Of a stretch of DNA of 64,000 nucleotides, positions 23,487-31,751 are shown piece after piece. Origin of the DNA: JBPCMN01 sp013695115 (lineage in GTDB: Bacteria; Actinomycetota; Acidimicrobiia; IMCC26256; JACDBD01); NCBI GenBank assembly GCA_051002235.1, contig JBPCMN010000042.1, positions 3,119 to 67,118 of the forward strand, given 5' to 3'. The stretch's first letter is position 1. Every line of letters starts with the position of its first letter. A program made the translations under genes and the position numbers. The notes beneath the pieces were generated by a model. The model did no database searches and had not been told where the DNA came from. It saw nothing but the letters and a program-made list of their open reading frames with translations.

Positions 23487-25178
23487 ATGACGGCGGCCGG
23501 CGCCGCCGGCCGAACCGCAGGCGGCCGGACCGAAGCCCGCGCATCCCGCCGACTCCTGCGATCGAGCGCGATCGTCGGCGTGGGCACCGCGCTGTCGCGC
23601 GTAACCGGCTTTCTCCGCGTCGCCGCGATCGCCTACTCCCTCGGCGGCGCCACCGTCGCCGGCGTGTACAGCTACGCCAGCCAGACCCCGGCGATGCTCT
23701 ACGAGCTGCTCCTCGGCGGCGTGCTCACCGCCACGCTCGTGCCGCTCTTCGTGCGCCAGGTCGAGCAGCGCGACGACCGGGCGACCAGCGCGGTGTTCAC
23801 GGTCTCGGCGGTAGCGCTCCTCGGGCTGACGGTCGTGGGCGTGCTGATCGCCCCGTGGATCGTCGACCTGTACACCCTGCGCGTCAGCGGCGCCGACCGC
23901 GAGGCGCAACAGCAGCTGGCCACCGACCTCCTCCGGCTGTTCATGCCGCTGATCTTCTTCTACGGGATGGTCGCGCTGGCGACCGCGCTCCTGAACGCCC
24001 GCCGCCGGTTCACGGCCGCGGCCCTCGCACCGATCCTCAACAACATCGTGGTGATCGCGATCTTCCTCGCGCTCCCCCGTATCGCCGACGAGCCGTTCAC
24101 CCTCGACCGGGTGCGGCACGACACCGGGCTCGTCCTGCTGCTCGGGCTCGGAACGACCGCCGGGCTCGCCGCGGTCGCGCTCGTCCTGGTGCCGGCGCTC
24201 ACCCGGGCCGGTGCCCGCATCCGGTTCGTCCTCGACCTCCGCCACGCGGCGGTGGCCACGATGATGCGGCTGTCCGGGTGGACGGTGGGCTACGTCATCG
24301 CCAACCAGATCGCCCTGTGGGTCGTCCTCGTGCTCGCCAACGACGTGAACGGCGGCCCGTTCCTCTACCTGAGTGCGTACGCCTTCTTTCAGCTGCCGCA
24401 CGGGCTGCTGGCGGTGTCGCTGATGACGACGATCGCGCCCGAGATGGCGAGCGCGGCCGGGCGCGGCGACATCGCCGGGCTCCGGGAGCGCCTGTCGTTC
24501 GGGCTCCGCATGACGATCCTGGCGGTGCTGCCGGCGGCGGCGGCGTTCGTCGGGCTGGCCCGTCCGATCGTGGTCGCGCTGCTGGAGCGGGGTGCGTTCA
24601 CCGCCGCCGACTCCGCCGTCACCGCCGACACGATCGCGTGCTTCTCGGTCGGGTTGGTGCCGTTCTCCGTCTACCTCTTCTCCCTGCGCGCCTTCTACTC
24701 CCTGCAGGACACGCGCACGCCGTTCCTGCTCAACTGCTTCGAGAACGCCGCCAACATCGCGCTGGCGATCCCGCTGTACCTGTGGCTCGGCATCCCCGGC
24801 CTCGCCTTGTCCTTCGCGGGGGCGTACGCCGTCGCCGCGGTCGTGACGCTGGCAGTGCTGCGCCGGCGGCTGGGCCGGTTCGACGGGCGCCGGATCCTCG
24901 ACACGACCGCTCGGGTGCTGGCCACGGGCCTGGTGGTCGCGGCCGCCACCGGGGCGGTCTCGCGGGCCCTGGGTTGGGAGACGACCGGCCGGGCCGTGCT
25001 CACGACCGCCGTGGGCCTCCTCGCGGCGATCGCGGCATGTGCGGCGGGCTTCGTCGCGCTCCGGGTTCCCGAACTGGCCGACCTGCGGGCCCTGCTCCCG
25101 GGCCGGTTCTCCGGCCGGCGCGGCAGCGAAGGCCTGCCCTCGGAGGTTCGAAGCCAGGGGTTCGCGCGGGAGCAGTGA
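23487..25178 (+). CDS. murJ: Lipid II flippase MurJ (MviN family)
   Basis: A 563-residue polytopic protein with about 14 hydrophobic helices. The MOP-superfamily MurJ signatures are SSAIVGVGTALSRVTGFLRVAAIAYSLG near 30, SYASQTPAMLYELLLGGVLTATLVPLF near 70 and FFQLPHGLLAVSLMTTIAPEM near 300. It moves lipid II across the membrane for peptidoglycan synthesis. Unlike the mycobacterial protein it has no fused kinase-like domain; the last ~25 residues (GRRGSEGLPSEVRSQGFARE) are a short polar tail. An intergenic repeat begins at its stop codon. Confidence 0.95.
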   Translation: MTAAGAAGRTAGGRTEARASRRLLRSSAIVGVGTALSRVTGFLRVAAIAYSLGGATVAGVYSYASQTPAMLYELLLGGVLTATLVPLFVRQVEQRDDRATSAVFTVSAVALLGLTVVGVLIAPWIVDLYTLRVSGADREAQQQLATDLLRLFMPLIFFYGMVALATALLNARRRFTAAALAPILNNIVVIAIFLALPRIADEPFTLDRVRHDTGLVLLLGLGTTAGLAAVALVLVPALTRAGARIRFVLDLRHAAVATMMRLSGWTVGYVIANQIALWVVLVLANDVNGGPFLYLSAYAFFQLPHGLLAVSLMTTIAPEMASAAGRGDIAGLRERLSFGLRMTILAVLPAAAAFVGLARPIVVALLERGAFTAADSAVTADTIACFSVGLVPFSVYLFSLRAFYSLQDTRTPFLLNCFENAANIALAIPLYLWLGIPGLALSFAGAYAVAAVVTLAVLRRRLGRFDGRRILDTTARVLATGLVVAAATGAVSRALGWETTGRAVLTTAVGLLAAIAACAAGFVALRVPELADLRALLPGRFSGRRGSEGLPSEVRSQGFAREQ

Positions 25179-25241
25179 GCGTCCCGCAGGGCGGCCGCCG
25201 GCCAGCCCGGTCGAGGATGGCCCGGCGGGCGAGGCGAGGCG
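25177..25241. repeat. 65-bp intergenic repeat, copy 1
   Basis: Identical at 64 of 65 positions to 55404-55468, 30 kb away, in the same orientation. It contains the 10-bp palindrome GGCGGCCGCC (25190-25199). It starts at the murJ stop codon and ends 66 nt before the degV start. The second copy ends 60 nt before a thiolase start. Confidence 0.85.
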
Positions 25242-25306
25242 CCCAGGAAAGGTGTAACGATTCCGGTCTGGTCCCGGTCCGATCCGGAGCCAGAGAGGGG
25301 GGCTTC

Positions 25307-26143
25307 GTGGGTGTTCGAGTCGTCACCGACAGCGCATGTGACCTGCCCGAGGACCTCGTCGCCAAGCTCGACATCGAGATCGTCCCGCTGACGATCCGGT
25401 TCGGCAGCGACGAGCTCGTCGACCGGCGCGAGCTCTCGACCGACGACTTCTGGCGCCGCCTGGGCGAATCGCCGGTGCTGCCGGAGACGTCGGCCCCGTC
25501 GGCGGGCGCGTTCGAGGAGACCTTCCGGGCACTCGCCGACGGTGGCGCCGACGGGATCGTGTGCATCAACCTCTCGTCAAAGCTCTCCGCGACGATGCAG
25601 GCGGCCCAGGTCGCGGCCAAGGCGGTGCACGACGACTGCCCGGTCGAGGTGATCGACTCGCTCCACGTCTCGATGGGTCTCGGCAACCTCTGCATCACCG
25701 CCGCCAGGAGCGCGGCCGAGGGCGCCTCGCTCGAGTCGATCGTGGCGACGGTGCTCGACCAGCGCGAGCGCACCAAGCTCTACGGCACGCTCGATACGCT
25801 CGAGTTCCTCAAGAAGGGTGGCCGGATCGGCAACGCCCGCGCCCTGCTCGGGTCGATGCTCGCGATCAAGCCGGTCGTCGAGTTCAAGGACGGCGTCGTC
25901 GAGGAGGCGGGTAAGGTCCGCACCCGTTCCAAGGCGCTGCGCCTGCTCGTCGACAAGGTGAAGGAGGGCCCGGTCGAGAACCTGGCCGTCCTCCACGGCA
26001 ACGCCCCCGACCTCGGCGAGCTCCTCGGCATGCTGAATCCGCTGGTCTCCCGGGACGAGATCGTCGTCGGCCAGATCGGTCCGGTCATCGGCACGCACGC
26101 CGGGCCCCGCGTCATCGGCGTGACCTTCCAAACCGGCACCTGA
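25307..26143 (+). CDS. DegV family fatty-acid-binding protein
   Basis: A 278-residue two-domain DegV protein. It begins RVVTDSACDLPEDLVAKLDIEIVPLTIRFG and has SAPSAGAFEETF, the Ser-rich lipid-binding segment CINLSSKLSATMQAAQVAA near 88, LDTLEFLKKGGRIG near 165, and the C-terminal GPVIGTHAGPRVIGV. In other bacteria DegV/FakB proteins bind a fatty acid for phosphorylation by FakA; no fakA is seen here. GTG 25307 starts right at the conserved N-terminus. It lies between murJ and the Ser/Thr kinase. Confidence 0.92.
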   Translation: MGVRVVTDSACDLPEDLVAKLDIEIVPLTIRFGSDELVDRRELSTDDFWRRLGESPVLPETSAPSAGAFEETFRALADGGADGIVCINLSSKLSATMQAAQVAAKAVHDDCPVEVIDSLHVSMGLGNLCITAARSAAEGASLESIVATVLDQRERTKLYGTLDTLEFLKKGGRIGNARALLGSMLAIKPVVEFKDGVVEEAGKVRTRSKALRLLVDKVKEGPVENLAVLHGNAPDLGELLGMLNPLVSRDEIVVGQIGPVIGTHAGPRVIGVTFQTGT

Positions 26144-26168
26144 CGGAATTACGCCGAGCCCGGACGGG

Positions 26169-26180
26169 TAGCGTCGGGCG
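26169..26180 (+). promoter_or_regulatory. Leaderless-type -10 box before the kinase gene
   Basis: TAGCGT ends exactly 6 nt before GTG 26181. The intervening sequence GGGCGG-type bases do not give a well-spaced Shine-Dalgarno. Confidence 0.35.
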
Positions 26181-27695
26181 GTGCCCGAGACCGTCGCCCC
26201 CGGCCGAGTCCTCGGCGGTCGCTACCGCCTGGACCACGAGCTTGCGCGCGGCGGCATGGCGGCCGTGTGGGTGGCCGAAGACCCGCTCCTCTCACGCCGC
26301 GTCGCGGTGAAGATCCTGCACCCCGAGCTCGGGGTCAACGAGGCGCTGCGGGCGCGCTTCCGCCACGAGGCGGTCGCGGCGGCGAAGCTCAGCCACCCCG
26401 CGATCGTCGCCACCTACGACACCGGCGACGACGACGGCACCGCCTACATCGTCATGCAACTCGTCGAGGGTCCGACGCTGCGTCGCATGCTCGACGCCCG
26501 CGGCGCGCTCCCGGTCGGCGAGGCCGCCGACATCGCCAGCCAGGTCGCCGAGGCGCTGGACCACGCCCACCGCAACGGCCTGGTGCACCGCGACATCAAG
26601 CCCGCGAACGTGCTCATCCCGCCCGACGGCCAGGTGAAGGTGACCGACTTCGGGATCGCCAAGGCCAGCGGGGGGGAGGACCTGACCAGCACGGGCGCGG
26701 TCATCGGTACCGCCCGCTACCTCGCCCCCGAGCAGGTCAACGGGGACGCGGTCGACGGCCGCGCCGACGTGTACGCGCTCGGCCTCATCCTGTACGAGAT
26801 GCTCACGGGAACGCTGCCCTTCCGCGGCGACAGCGAGATCGCGACCGCGATGGCCCGCCTCACGACGGTGCCCGACCCGGTACGCGACCTCCGGCCCGAG
26901 GTGCCGCCCATGCTCGACGCGGTGGTGAGCCGGAGCCTCGCCCGTGACCCGGAGCAGCGCTTCCCCTCGGCGCGGGCCCTGCACGACGCCCTCGACCCGG
27001 CGCGCGACTCGACGCCGCCCCCGCGCTCGGCTCCGGCGCTCGCCGGGCCCGCCGACCACACCGTCGGGATCGACCGGACCGACGCGGAGGCGCTGGGCCC
27101 CCCGCCGACCGACGCCCGGGTCGTGACCCGACGCCGGAGACCGCGTGCCGCGCTCGCATTGCTCGTGGTCGCGGCGGTCGTGGTCGCCGGCTACGTCGGG
27201 GTGCGTGCCCTCTCCGGCGGCGACGACAACGGCTCGGGCGGCGGTACCACCACCGAGGATGCCGCGAAGCTCACGGTCGTCAACGTCGCCGACTTCGATC
27301 CCGACGGTGACGAGCAGGAGAACGGGGACACCGCCGTCCAGGCGACGGACGGCAACCCGGGAACGGTCTGGTCGACCGAGCGCTACAACAACCGCGACTT
27401 CGACGAGCCGAAGCAGGGCGTGGGGCTCATCCTCGAGCTCGACGGCGACCGCGCCGTCGGCAAGGTCGAGGTGGCGGCGGACGACGAGGACTGGAACGGC
27501 GAGATCTACGTGGCCGCCGCCTCCGGGGCCGCGCTCGCCGACTGGGGTACACCGGTCGCCCAGGGAGCGAACCTCGGCCGGCTCGCCTCGTTCGACGTCA
27601 GCGAGGGAGCGCGGGGCCGGTTCGTGCTGGCGTGGATCACCCGGCTCCCCGCCGACGGCAAGCTCGGTATAGCCGAGGTGACGATTGGCGGCTGA
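26181..27695 (+). CDS. Transmembrane Ser/Thr protein kinase with extracellular discoidin-like domain
   Basis: A 504-residue protein with a complete kinase domain at 10-275: glycine loop GRYRLDHELARGGMA, VAVKIL lysine, catalytic HRDIKPANV, DFGIAKA, and TARYLAPEQ in the activation segment, so it should be active. One membrane helix follows (AALALLVVAAVVVAGYVGV, about 325-343). The outer ~150 residues resemble a discoidin/galactose-binding fold (NPGTVWSTERYNNRDFDEPK, GLILELDG). In mycobacteria a comparable kinase-like plus outer domain is fused to MurJ; here it is a separate gene two positions downstream. It probably phosphorylates cell-wall synthesis regulators. Confidence 0.92.
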   Translation: MPETVAPGRVLGGRYRLDHELARGGMAAVWVAEDPLLSRRVAVKILHPELGVNEALRARFRHEAVAAAKLSHPAIVATYDTGDDDGTAYIVMQLVEGPTLRRMLDARGALPVGEAADIASQVAEALDHAHRNGLVHRDIKPANVLIPPDGQVKVTDFGIAKASGGEDLTSTGAVIGTARYLAPEQVNGDAVDGRADVYALGLILYEMLTGTLPFRGDSEIATAMARLTTVPDPVRDLRPEVPPMLDAVVSRSLARDPEQRFPSARALHDALDPARDSTPPPRSAPALAGPADHTVGIDRTDAEALGPPPTDARVVTRRRRPRAALALLVVAAVVVAGYVGVRALSGGDDNGSGGGTTTEDAAKLTVVNVADFDPDGDEQENGDTAVQATDGNPGTVWSTERYNNRDFDEPKQGVGLILELDGDRAVGKVEVAADDEDWNGEIYVAAASGAALADWGTPVAQGANLGRLASFDVSEGARGRFVLAWITRLPADGKLGIAEVTIGG

Positions 27696-28302
27696 GCGCC
27701 GCGCCGTTCCCCGCGTCGCGCCCACCGCCCCCGGCGACGCCCCCGACGACCTGCTCGCCACCGCCGCTGCCGCCGGTGATCGGCGCGCCCTCGAGCATCT
27801 CCTCGACCGGCACGCCGACCGCATCCACGCCGTCTGCCGGCGGGTTCTGGGCCCGTCGGAGGACGCCCTCGACGCGACCCAGGAGGCGATGATGGCGATT
27901 GCCCGAGGGATCGGTCGCTTCGACGGCCGCTCCGCGTTCACGACCTGGCTGTACCGGGTCGCGACCAACGCCGCCCTCGACGAGGGTCGCCGCCGCAGCC
28001 GTCGGCCCCAACCAGTCGAGACCCTGCCGGAGCCTCGCGACATGTCCGAGTCGCCGATCGACACGCAAGTCGGGGCCCGCATCGACGTCGACGCCGCCCT
28101 GGCGCTCCTCCCCGAGGACTTCCGGGTCGCGGTCGTGCTGCGGGACCTGTGTGACCTCGACTACGCCGAGATCGCGCGGGTGCTCGACGTGCCCCCGGGC
28201 ACGGTCCGGTCGCGCATCGCCCGCGGTCGGGCGGCGCTGGCCGAGCTCCTGGGGAACCACGGGCCCGCCGCCGACCGTCCAACTGGGGAAGCACTCACAT
28301 GA
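27685..28302 (+). CDS. ECF-type RNA polymerase sigma factor (SigM-like)
   Basis: A 205-residue group 4 sigma factor. Region 2 is at 38-108 (DATQEAMMAIARGIGRFDGRSAFTTWLYRVATNAALDEGRRR, the -10 contacting part). Region 4 is at 135-190 (LPEDFRVAVVLRDLCDLDYAEIARVLDVPPGTVRSRIARGRAAL, the HTH). TTG 27685 overlaps the kinase end by 11 nt and follows GAGGTGA. Its TGA overlaps the next ATG. The position between murJ and trxB matches mycobacterial sigM. Confidence 0.92.
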   Translation: MAAERRAVPRVAPTAPGDAPDDLLATAAAAGDRRALEHLLDRHADRIHAVCRRVLGPSEDALDATQEAMMAIARGIGRFDGRSAFTTWLYRVATNAALDEGRRRSRRPQPVETLPEPRDMSESPIDTQVGARIDVDAALALLPEDFRVAVVLRDLCDLDYAEIARVLDVPPGTVRSRIARGRAALAELLGNHGPAADRPTGEALT

Positions 28303-28970
28303 GCGAAGGGCCCATGCCCCCCGACCGTCCGACGGACGACCCTCCCAACGACGACGACGCGCGCGACGAGCGCCTGGCGGCGCTGCTCGAGGTCCCGCCG
28401 CTCGACGACCTCACTCGCCGGCGGTTGGTGCGCCGCGCCCTCGACGAGCCCGGCGCGGTTGTTGGGGACATGGCCGCGCGCCGCCGGCAGCTGGTGGGCG
28501 CGCTCGGCGTCGCGGCTGCGGCCGTCGTCGTCGTAGTCGCGGGCGCGGTGGTGCTGCGCGCCGGCGACGACAGCGGCGACACGACCGCGGCCCGATCCGC
28601 GGACGAGGAGCCTGCCGAGAACGGTGGCGCGAACGAGGCGGCAGCCGCGCCAGGCGCATTCGCCGACCTCGGCGAGGTGTCGGATCCCGCGGTCCTCCGC
28701 GAGCAGTTGGGCGCGCTGGCCGCGGCGCCCGAACCGCGGGGCGAATCCGAGGGCGACACCCAGGAGCGGGCTGCCGGCGGCGCCGCGGTGCCGGCCGGGT
28801 GCCTGACCGTGCTCGAGCAGGCGGGGGCAGGGTCGCCCACCCTCGTCGCCGGTGGGACCTACCAGGGCGCGCCCGCGCTCGTGCTCGTGGCGCCGAAGGG
28901 CGGGATCGACCTGGCGTTCGTGCTGGACGCGTCCACTTGTGAGCTGCGGTCCAAAGTCCCGCTCGTGTGA
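28299..28970 (+). CDS. Single-pass membrane protein, candidate anti-sigma factor
   Basis: A 223-residue protein with an acidic cytosolic N-terminus (about 65 residues, including RLAALLEVPPLDDLTRRRLVRRAL), one membrane helix (LVGALGVAAAAVVVVVAGAVVL, about 66-87) and an outer domain with two Cys (AGCLTV, STCEL) that may form a disulfide. The 4-nt overlap with the sigma gene and the topology suggest an anti-sigma factor. No HxxxCxxC zinc anti-sigma motif is visible, so the call rests on context. Confidence 0.65.
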   Translation: MSEGPMPPDRPTDDPPNDDDARDERLAALLEVPPLDDLTRRRLVRRALDEPGAVVGDMAARRRQLVGALGVAAAAVVVVVAGAVVLRAGDDSGDTTAARSADEEPAENGGANEAAAAPGAFADLGEVSDPAVLREQLGALAAAPEPRGESEGDTQERAAGGAAVPAGCLTVLEQAGAGSPTLVAGGTYQGAPALVLVAPKGGIDLAFVLDASTCELRSKVPLV

Positions 28971-29003
28971 CGGTTCGGCCGCCGCGGGTACGCTCCCTCG
29001 GTC

Positions 29004-29303
29004 ATGAATGGCGAGCGGGACTGGACGGTCGACGCGGTCGACCGCATCGAAGAGGTCGTGGCCACGGTCCGGGACAAGACCGTGGTCCCGGCCCAGAACG
29101 TCACCAAGGCGGTCGTCTACGGGTTGCTCACCGCCTTCTTCATCGCCACCGCGGGGACGTTGTTCAGCATCGCCGTGTTCCGGGCCCTCGAGTCGTACCT
29201 CCCGGGCGAGGTGTACTGGGCCTACCTGGTGCTGGGCGGAATCTTCGTGCTCGCCGGTGCGTTCTGCTGGGCACGGCGCTTCGCGAAGCCCAAGGCGGGC
29301 TGA
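29004..29303 (+). CDS. Small two-helix membrane protein
   Basis: A 99-residue protein with an amphipathic N-terminus (VDAVDRIEEVVATVRDKTV) and two membrane helices (AVVYGLLTAFFIATAGTLFSI, about 38-58, and YWAYLVLGGIFVLAGAFCWA, about 71-90). No family is recognised; the layout resembles small holin-like or DUF-type actinobacterial proteins. It lies 18 nt before trxB. Confidence 0.65.
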   Translation: MNGERDWTVDAVDRIEEVVATVRDKTVVPAQNVTKAVVYGLLTAFFIATAGTLFSIAVFRALESYLPGEVYWAYLVLGGIFVLAGAFCWARRFAKPKAG

Positions 29304-29321
29304 GCGAGCCCGAGGAGCACC

Positions 29322-30278
29322 ATGCCCGAGGAACGCGAGCTCGTCATCGTCGGGTCCGGTCCCGCCGGCCTCACCGCCGCCCTCTACGCGGCCCGGGCCA
29401 ACCTCGAGCCGGTGGTCATCGAGGGCCTCGAGGCCGGCGGCCAGCTGATGCTCACGTCCGACGTCGAGAACTACCCCGGGTTCCCCGACGGGATCCTCGG
29501 CCCCGAGCTCATGACCAAGTTCCGGGAGCAGGCGGGCCGCTTCGGCGCCGAGTTCGTGACCGCCGACGCCGACCGGGTCGACCTCTCCTCGTCGCTCTTC
29601 GGCGCCTGGGTGGGGGAGACCGAGTACCGGTCGCATGCCCTCATCGTGGCCACCGGCGCGTCGGCGCGAATGCTCGGCCTGGAGTCGGAGAGCGCGCTGC
29701 TGGGTCACGGTGTCTCGACCTGCGCGACGTGTGACGGGTTCTTCTTCCGGGAGAAGCCGATCGCGGTGGTCGGCGGCGGCGACTCCGCGGTCGAGGAGGC
29801 CATCTTCCTGACCAAGTTCGCGACCAAGGTGACGATCGTCCACCGGCGGGACGAGCTGCGGGCATCGAAGATCATGCAGGAGCGCGCGTTCGCGAACTCG
29901 AAGATCGAATTCCGCTGGAACTCCGTGGTCGAGGAGGTTGTCGGCAACGGGCGCGTCGACTCGCTGAAGCTGCGCGACACGGTCACCGACGCGCCGTCGG
30001 AAATGGCGGTGCAAGGGCTGTTCGTGGCCATCGGCCACGACCCCAATACCAAGTTGTTCGAGGGTCAGCTCGAGATGGACGAGAACGGCTACCTCTCGCT
30101 CCCGCATGCCGGCTCGACCCGGACGTCGATCGAGGGCGTCTTCGCCGGCGGCGACGTCGCCGACGCCGTGTTCCGTCAGGCGATCACCGCCGCCGGCACC
30201 GGCTGCATGGCCGCGATGGAAGCGGAACGCTGGTTGGAGGCCAAGAAGCACGCCGAAGCAACCGCCGCCGCCACCTGA
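29322..30278 (+). CDS. trxB: Thioredoxin reductase
   Basis: FAD/NADPH enzyme that reduces thioredoxin; 318 residues, normal length. It shows FAD-binding GSGPAGLTAALYAARA near 12, redox-active CATC (STCATCDGFFF) near 137, NADPH-binding VVGGGDSAVEEA near 156 and the final FAD motif FAGGDVADAVFRQAITAAGTGC. The adjacent gene encodes its thioredoxin, as in the mycobacterial trxB-trxA pair. Confidence 0.96.
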   Translation: MPEERELVIVGSGPAGLTAALYAARANLEPVVIEGLEAGGQLMLTSDVENYPGFPDGILGPELMTKFREQAGRFGAEFVTADADRVDLSSSLFGAWVGETEYRSHALIVATGASARMLGLESESALLGHGVSTCATCDGFFFREKPIAVVGGGDSAVEEAIFLTKFATKVTIVHRRDELRASKIMQERAFANSKIEFRWNSVVEEVVGNGRVDSLKLRDTVTDAPSEMAVQGLFVAIGHDPNTKLFEGQLEMDENGYLSLPHAGSTRTSIEGVFAGGDVADAVFRQAITAAGTGCMAAMEAERWLEAKKHAEATAAAT

Positions 30279-30301
30279 ATCGGACATGGGCTGACCGGAA
30301 T

Positions 30302-30327
30302 GGTCCAACCCGGGTCGGGGTTGGACC
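30302..30327. terminator. Perfect 10-bp hairpin between trxB and trxA
   Basis: GGTCCAACCC (30302-30311) pairs perfectly with GGGTTGGACC (30318-30327) around a GGGTCG loop. It is followed 6 nt later by a -10-like TACACT (30334-30339) and then the trxA start at 30377. It could terminate trxB transcripts while trxA restarts, or act as an attenuator or operator. Confidence 0.65.
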
Positions 30328-30376
30328 CATCGGTACACTCATCCCGCCCAACCGGGCCGCCCCGAAAGGAACCCCT

Positions 30377-30706
30377 GTGGGAGACGACCTCATCACCGTG
30401 ACCGACGCCACCTTCGACGAGTCCGTCGGCGGCGCCGACACGCCGGTCCTGGTCGACTTCTGGGCGGAGTGGTGCGGCCCGTGCAAGATGATCGCCCCCG
30501 TCCTCGAGGAGATCGCGTCCGACCACAAGGGCCAGATCGCGATCGCCAAGCTCAACGTCGACGAGAACCCCGAGACCGCGCGCCGCTTCGACGTGATGAG
30601 CATCCCGACGCTGATGGTCTTCAAAGGCGGGGAGCCGGTGAAGCGCCTCGTCGGGGCCAAGGGCAAGGGACAGCTCCTGCAGGACCTGGCCGAGTTCATC
30701 GGTTGA
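30377..30706 (+). CDS. trxA: Thioredoxin
   Basis: A 109-residue cytosolic disulfide reductase. The active site WCGPCKMIAPVLEEIA is near residue 33; LNVDENPETARRFDVMSIPTLMVFKGG with the cis-Pro loop follows. GTG 30377 is preceded by GAAAGGA. Substrate of the TrxB encoded just upstream. Confidence 0.96.
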   Translation: MGDDLITVTDATFDESVGGADTPVLVDFWAEWCGPCKMIAPVLEEIASDHKGQIAIAKLNVDENPETARRFDVMSIPTLMVFKGGEPVKRLVGAKGKGQLLQDLAEFIG

Positions 30707-30725
30707 CCGGGCCGCCGGGCTCCCG

Positions 30726-31721
30726 GTGATCGTCCCGGTCGAGCTCCGGCGCGGCCATCGCGGCGAGGCCGTCCGGGACCTCCAGCTCCGCCTCCAGGCG
30801 TTGGGCTTCGACGTCTCCGCCGACGAGCTCGGGCGATTCGACGACTCGACCGACACCGCCGTTCGGGCGTTCCAGGCGAGCAAGGGGCTCGTCGTCGACG
30901 GCGTCGGCGACAGCGAGACCTGGGGCGCGCTGGTCGAGAGTGGGTTCGCGCTCGGCGACCGCATGCTCTACGCCCGCCGGCCCATGCTGCGGGGCGACGA
31001 CGTCGCCGACCTCCAGCGCCGCCTGAACGCGCTCGGCTTCGACGCCGGGCGCGAGGACGGGATCCTCGGCGACCAGACCGCGACCGCCCTGTCGGAGTTC
31101 CAGCGCAACGCCGGCCTCGCGACCGACGGGATCTGCGGGCCGGCCACGGTCGCCGGGCTCACCCGGCTGGGCGCCCTCGCCGCCGGCTCGGTGGCCAGCG
31201 TGCGCGAGCGGGAGGCGCTCCGGCGGGGCCCCCACCGGCTCGGCGAGCGCCGCGTCTACGTGCTGGCCGCTCCCGGCCTCGAGGCGCTCGGCGATGCCGT
31301 GACCCGCGGCCTGCTCGGCGCCGGGGCCGACGCAGTGCTCGACACCACCGGTGGCGACGACTCGGCCGTGGCCGCGGCGGCCAACCGGTTCGAGGCCGAC
31401 CTCTTCCTCGGCCTCCGCCCCGGCGCCGACGCCGAGTGCCGGTGCACGTTCTTCGCCGCCGGCAGCTTCCGCTCCGAGGCCGGCTTCCGGGTGGCCACCG
31501 CCGTGCAGGAAGAGCTGGCCGGCCTGCTCCCGGGCGCCGACGCCGCCGGCCGGGCCTACGGGCTCCTGCGCGAGACCCGCATGGCCGCGGTCGTGTGCGA
31601 GCTCGTGGAACGGGGCGACGTCGCCGCGATGCGGCGCTTCGTCACCCGGGCCGGCGACGTCGGACGGGCGATCGTGGACGGAGTGCGTCGGGGCGTCGAG
31701 CGCCCGCCCGACGACGAGTAG
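30726..31721 (+). CDS. CwlM-like protein: two peptidoglycan-binding domains and a degenerate amidase domain
   Basis: A 331-residue protein without signal peptide, so cytosolic. Two PG_binding_1 repeats are at 8-68 (RGHRGEAVRDLQLRLQALGF, FQASKGLVVDGVGDSETWGAL) and 85-148 (RGDDVADLQRRLNALGFDAG, GICGPATVAGL). The C-terminal part has the amidase_3 outline, but the zinc-ligand positions are lost: the place of DPGHGG reads LAAPGLEALGD and that of S-H-N reads LRPG; only a late Glu (VVCELVERG) remains. In mycobacteria CwlM is a cytosolic regulator of MurA rather than a hydrolase, which fits this sequence. Position after trxA is conserved. Confidence 0.82.
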   Translation: MIVPVELRRGHRGEAVRDLQLRLQALGFDVSADELGRFDDSTDTAVRAFQASKGLVVDGVGDSETWGALVESGFALGDRMLYARRPMLRGDDVADLQRRLNALGFDAGREDGILGDQTATALSEFQRNAGLATDGICGPATVAGLTRLGALAAGSVASVREREALRRGPHRLGERRVYVLAAPGLEALGDAVTRGLLGAGADAVLDTTGGDDSAVAAAANRFEADLFLGLRPGADAECRCTFFAAGSFRSEAGFRVATAVQEELAGLLPGADAAGRAYGLLRETRMAAVVCELVERGDVAAMRRFVTRAGDVGRAIVDGVRRGVERPPDDE

Positions 31722-31751
31722 CCGGCCGGCGGCCAGCAGACTCGAAAAGAC

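Noticed and set aside
21215..23587. Minus-strand frame of about 790 codons opposite the DUF6049 gene
   Set aside because: Low-complexity Arg/Gly/Asp-rich translation without domains, overlapping the well-supported plus-strand gene with signal and membrane helix.
28161..30338. Minus-strand frame of about 725 codons across sigma, anti-sigma and trxB
   Set aside because: It crosses several confident plus-strand genes and has no recognisable motif; a codon-bias shadow.
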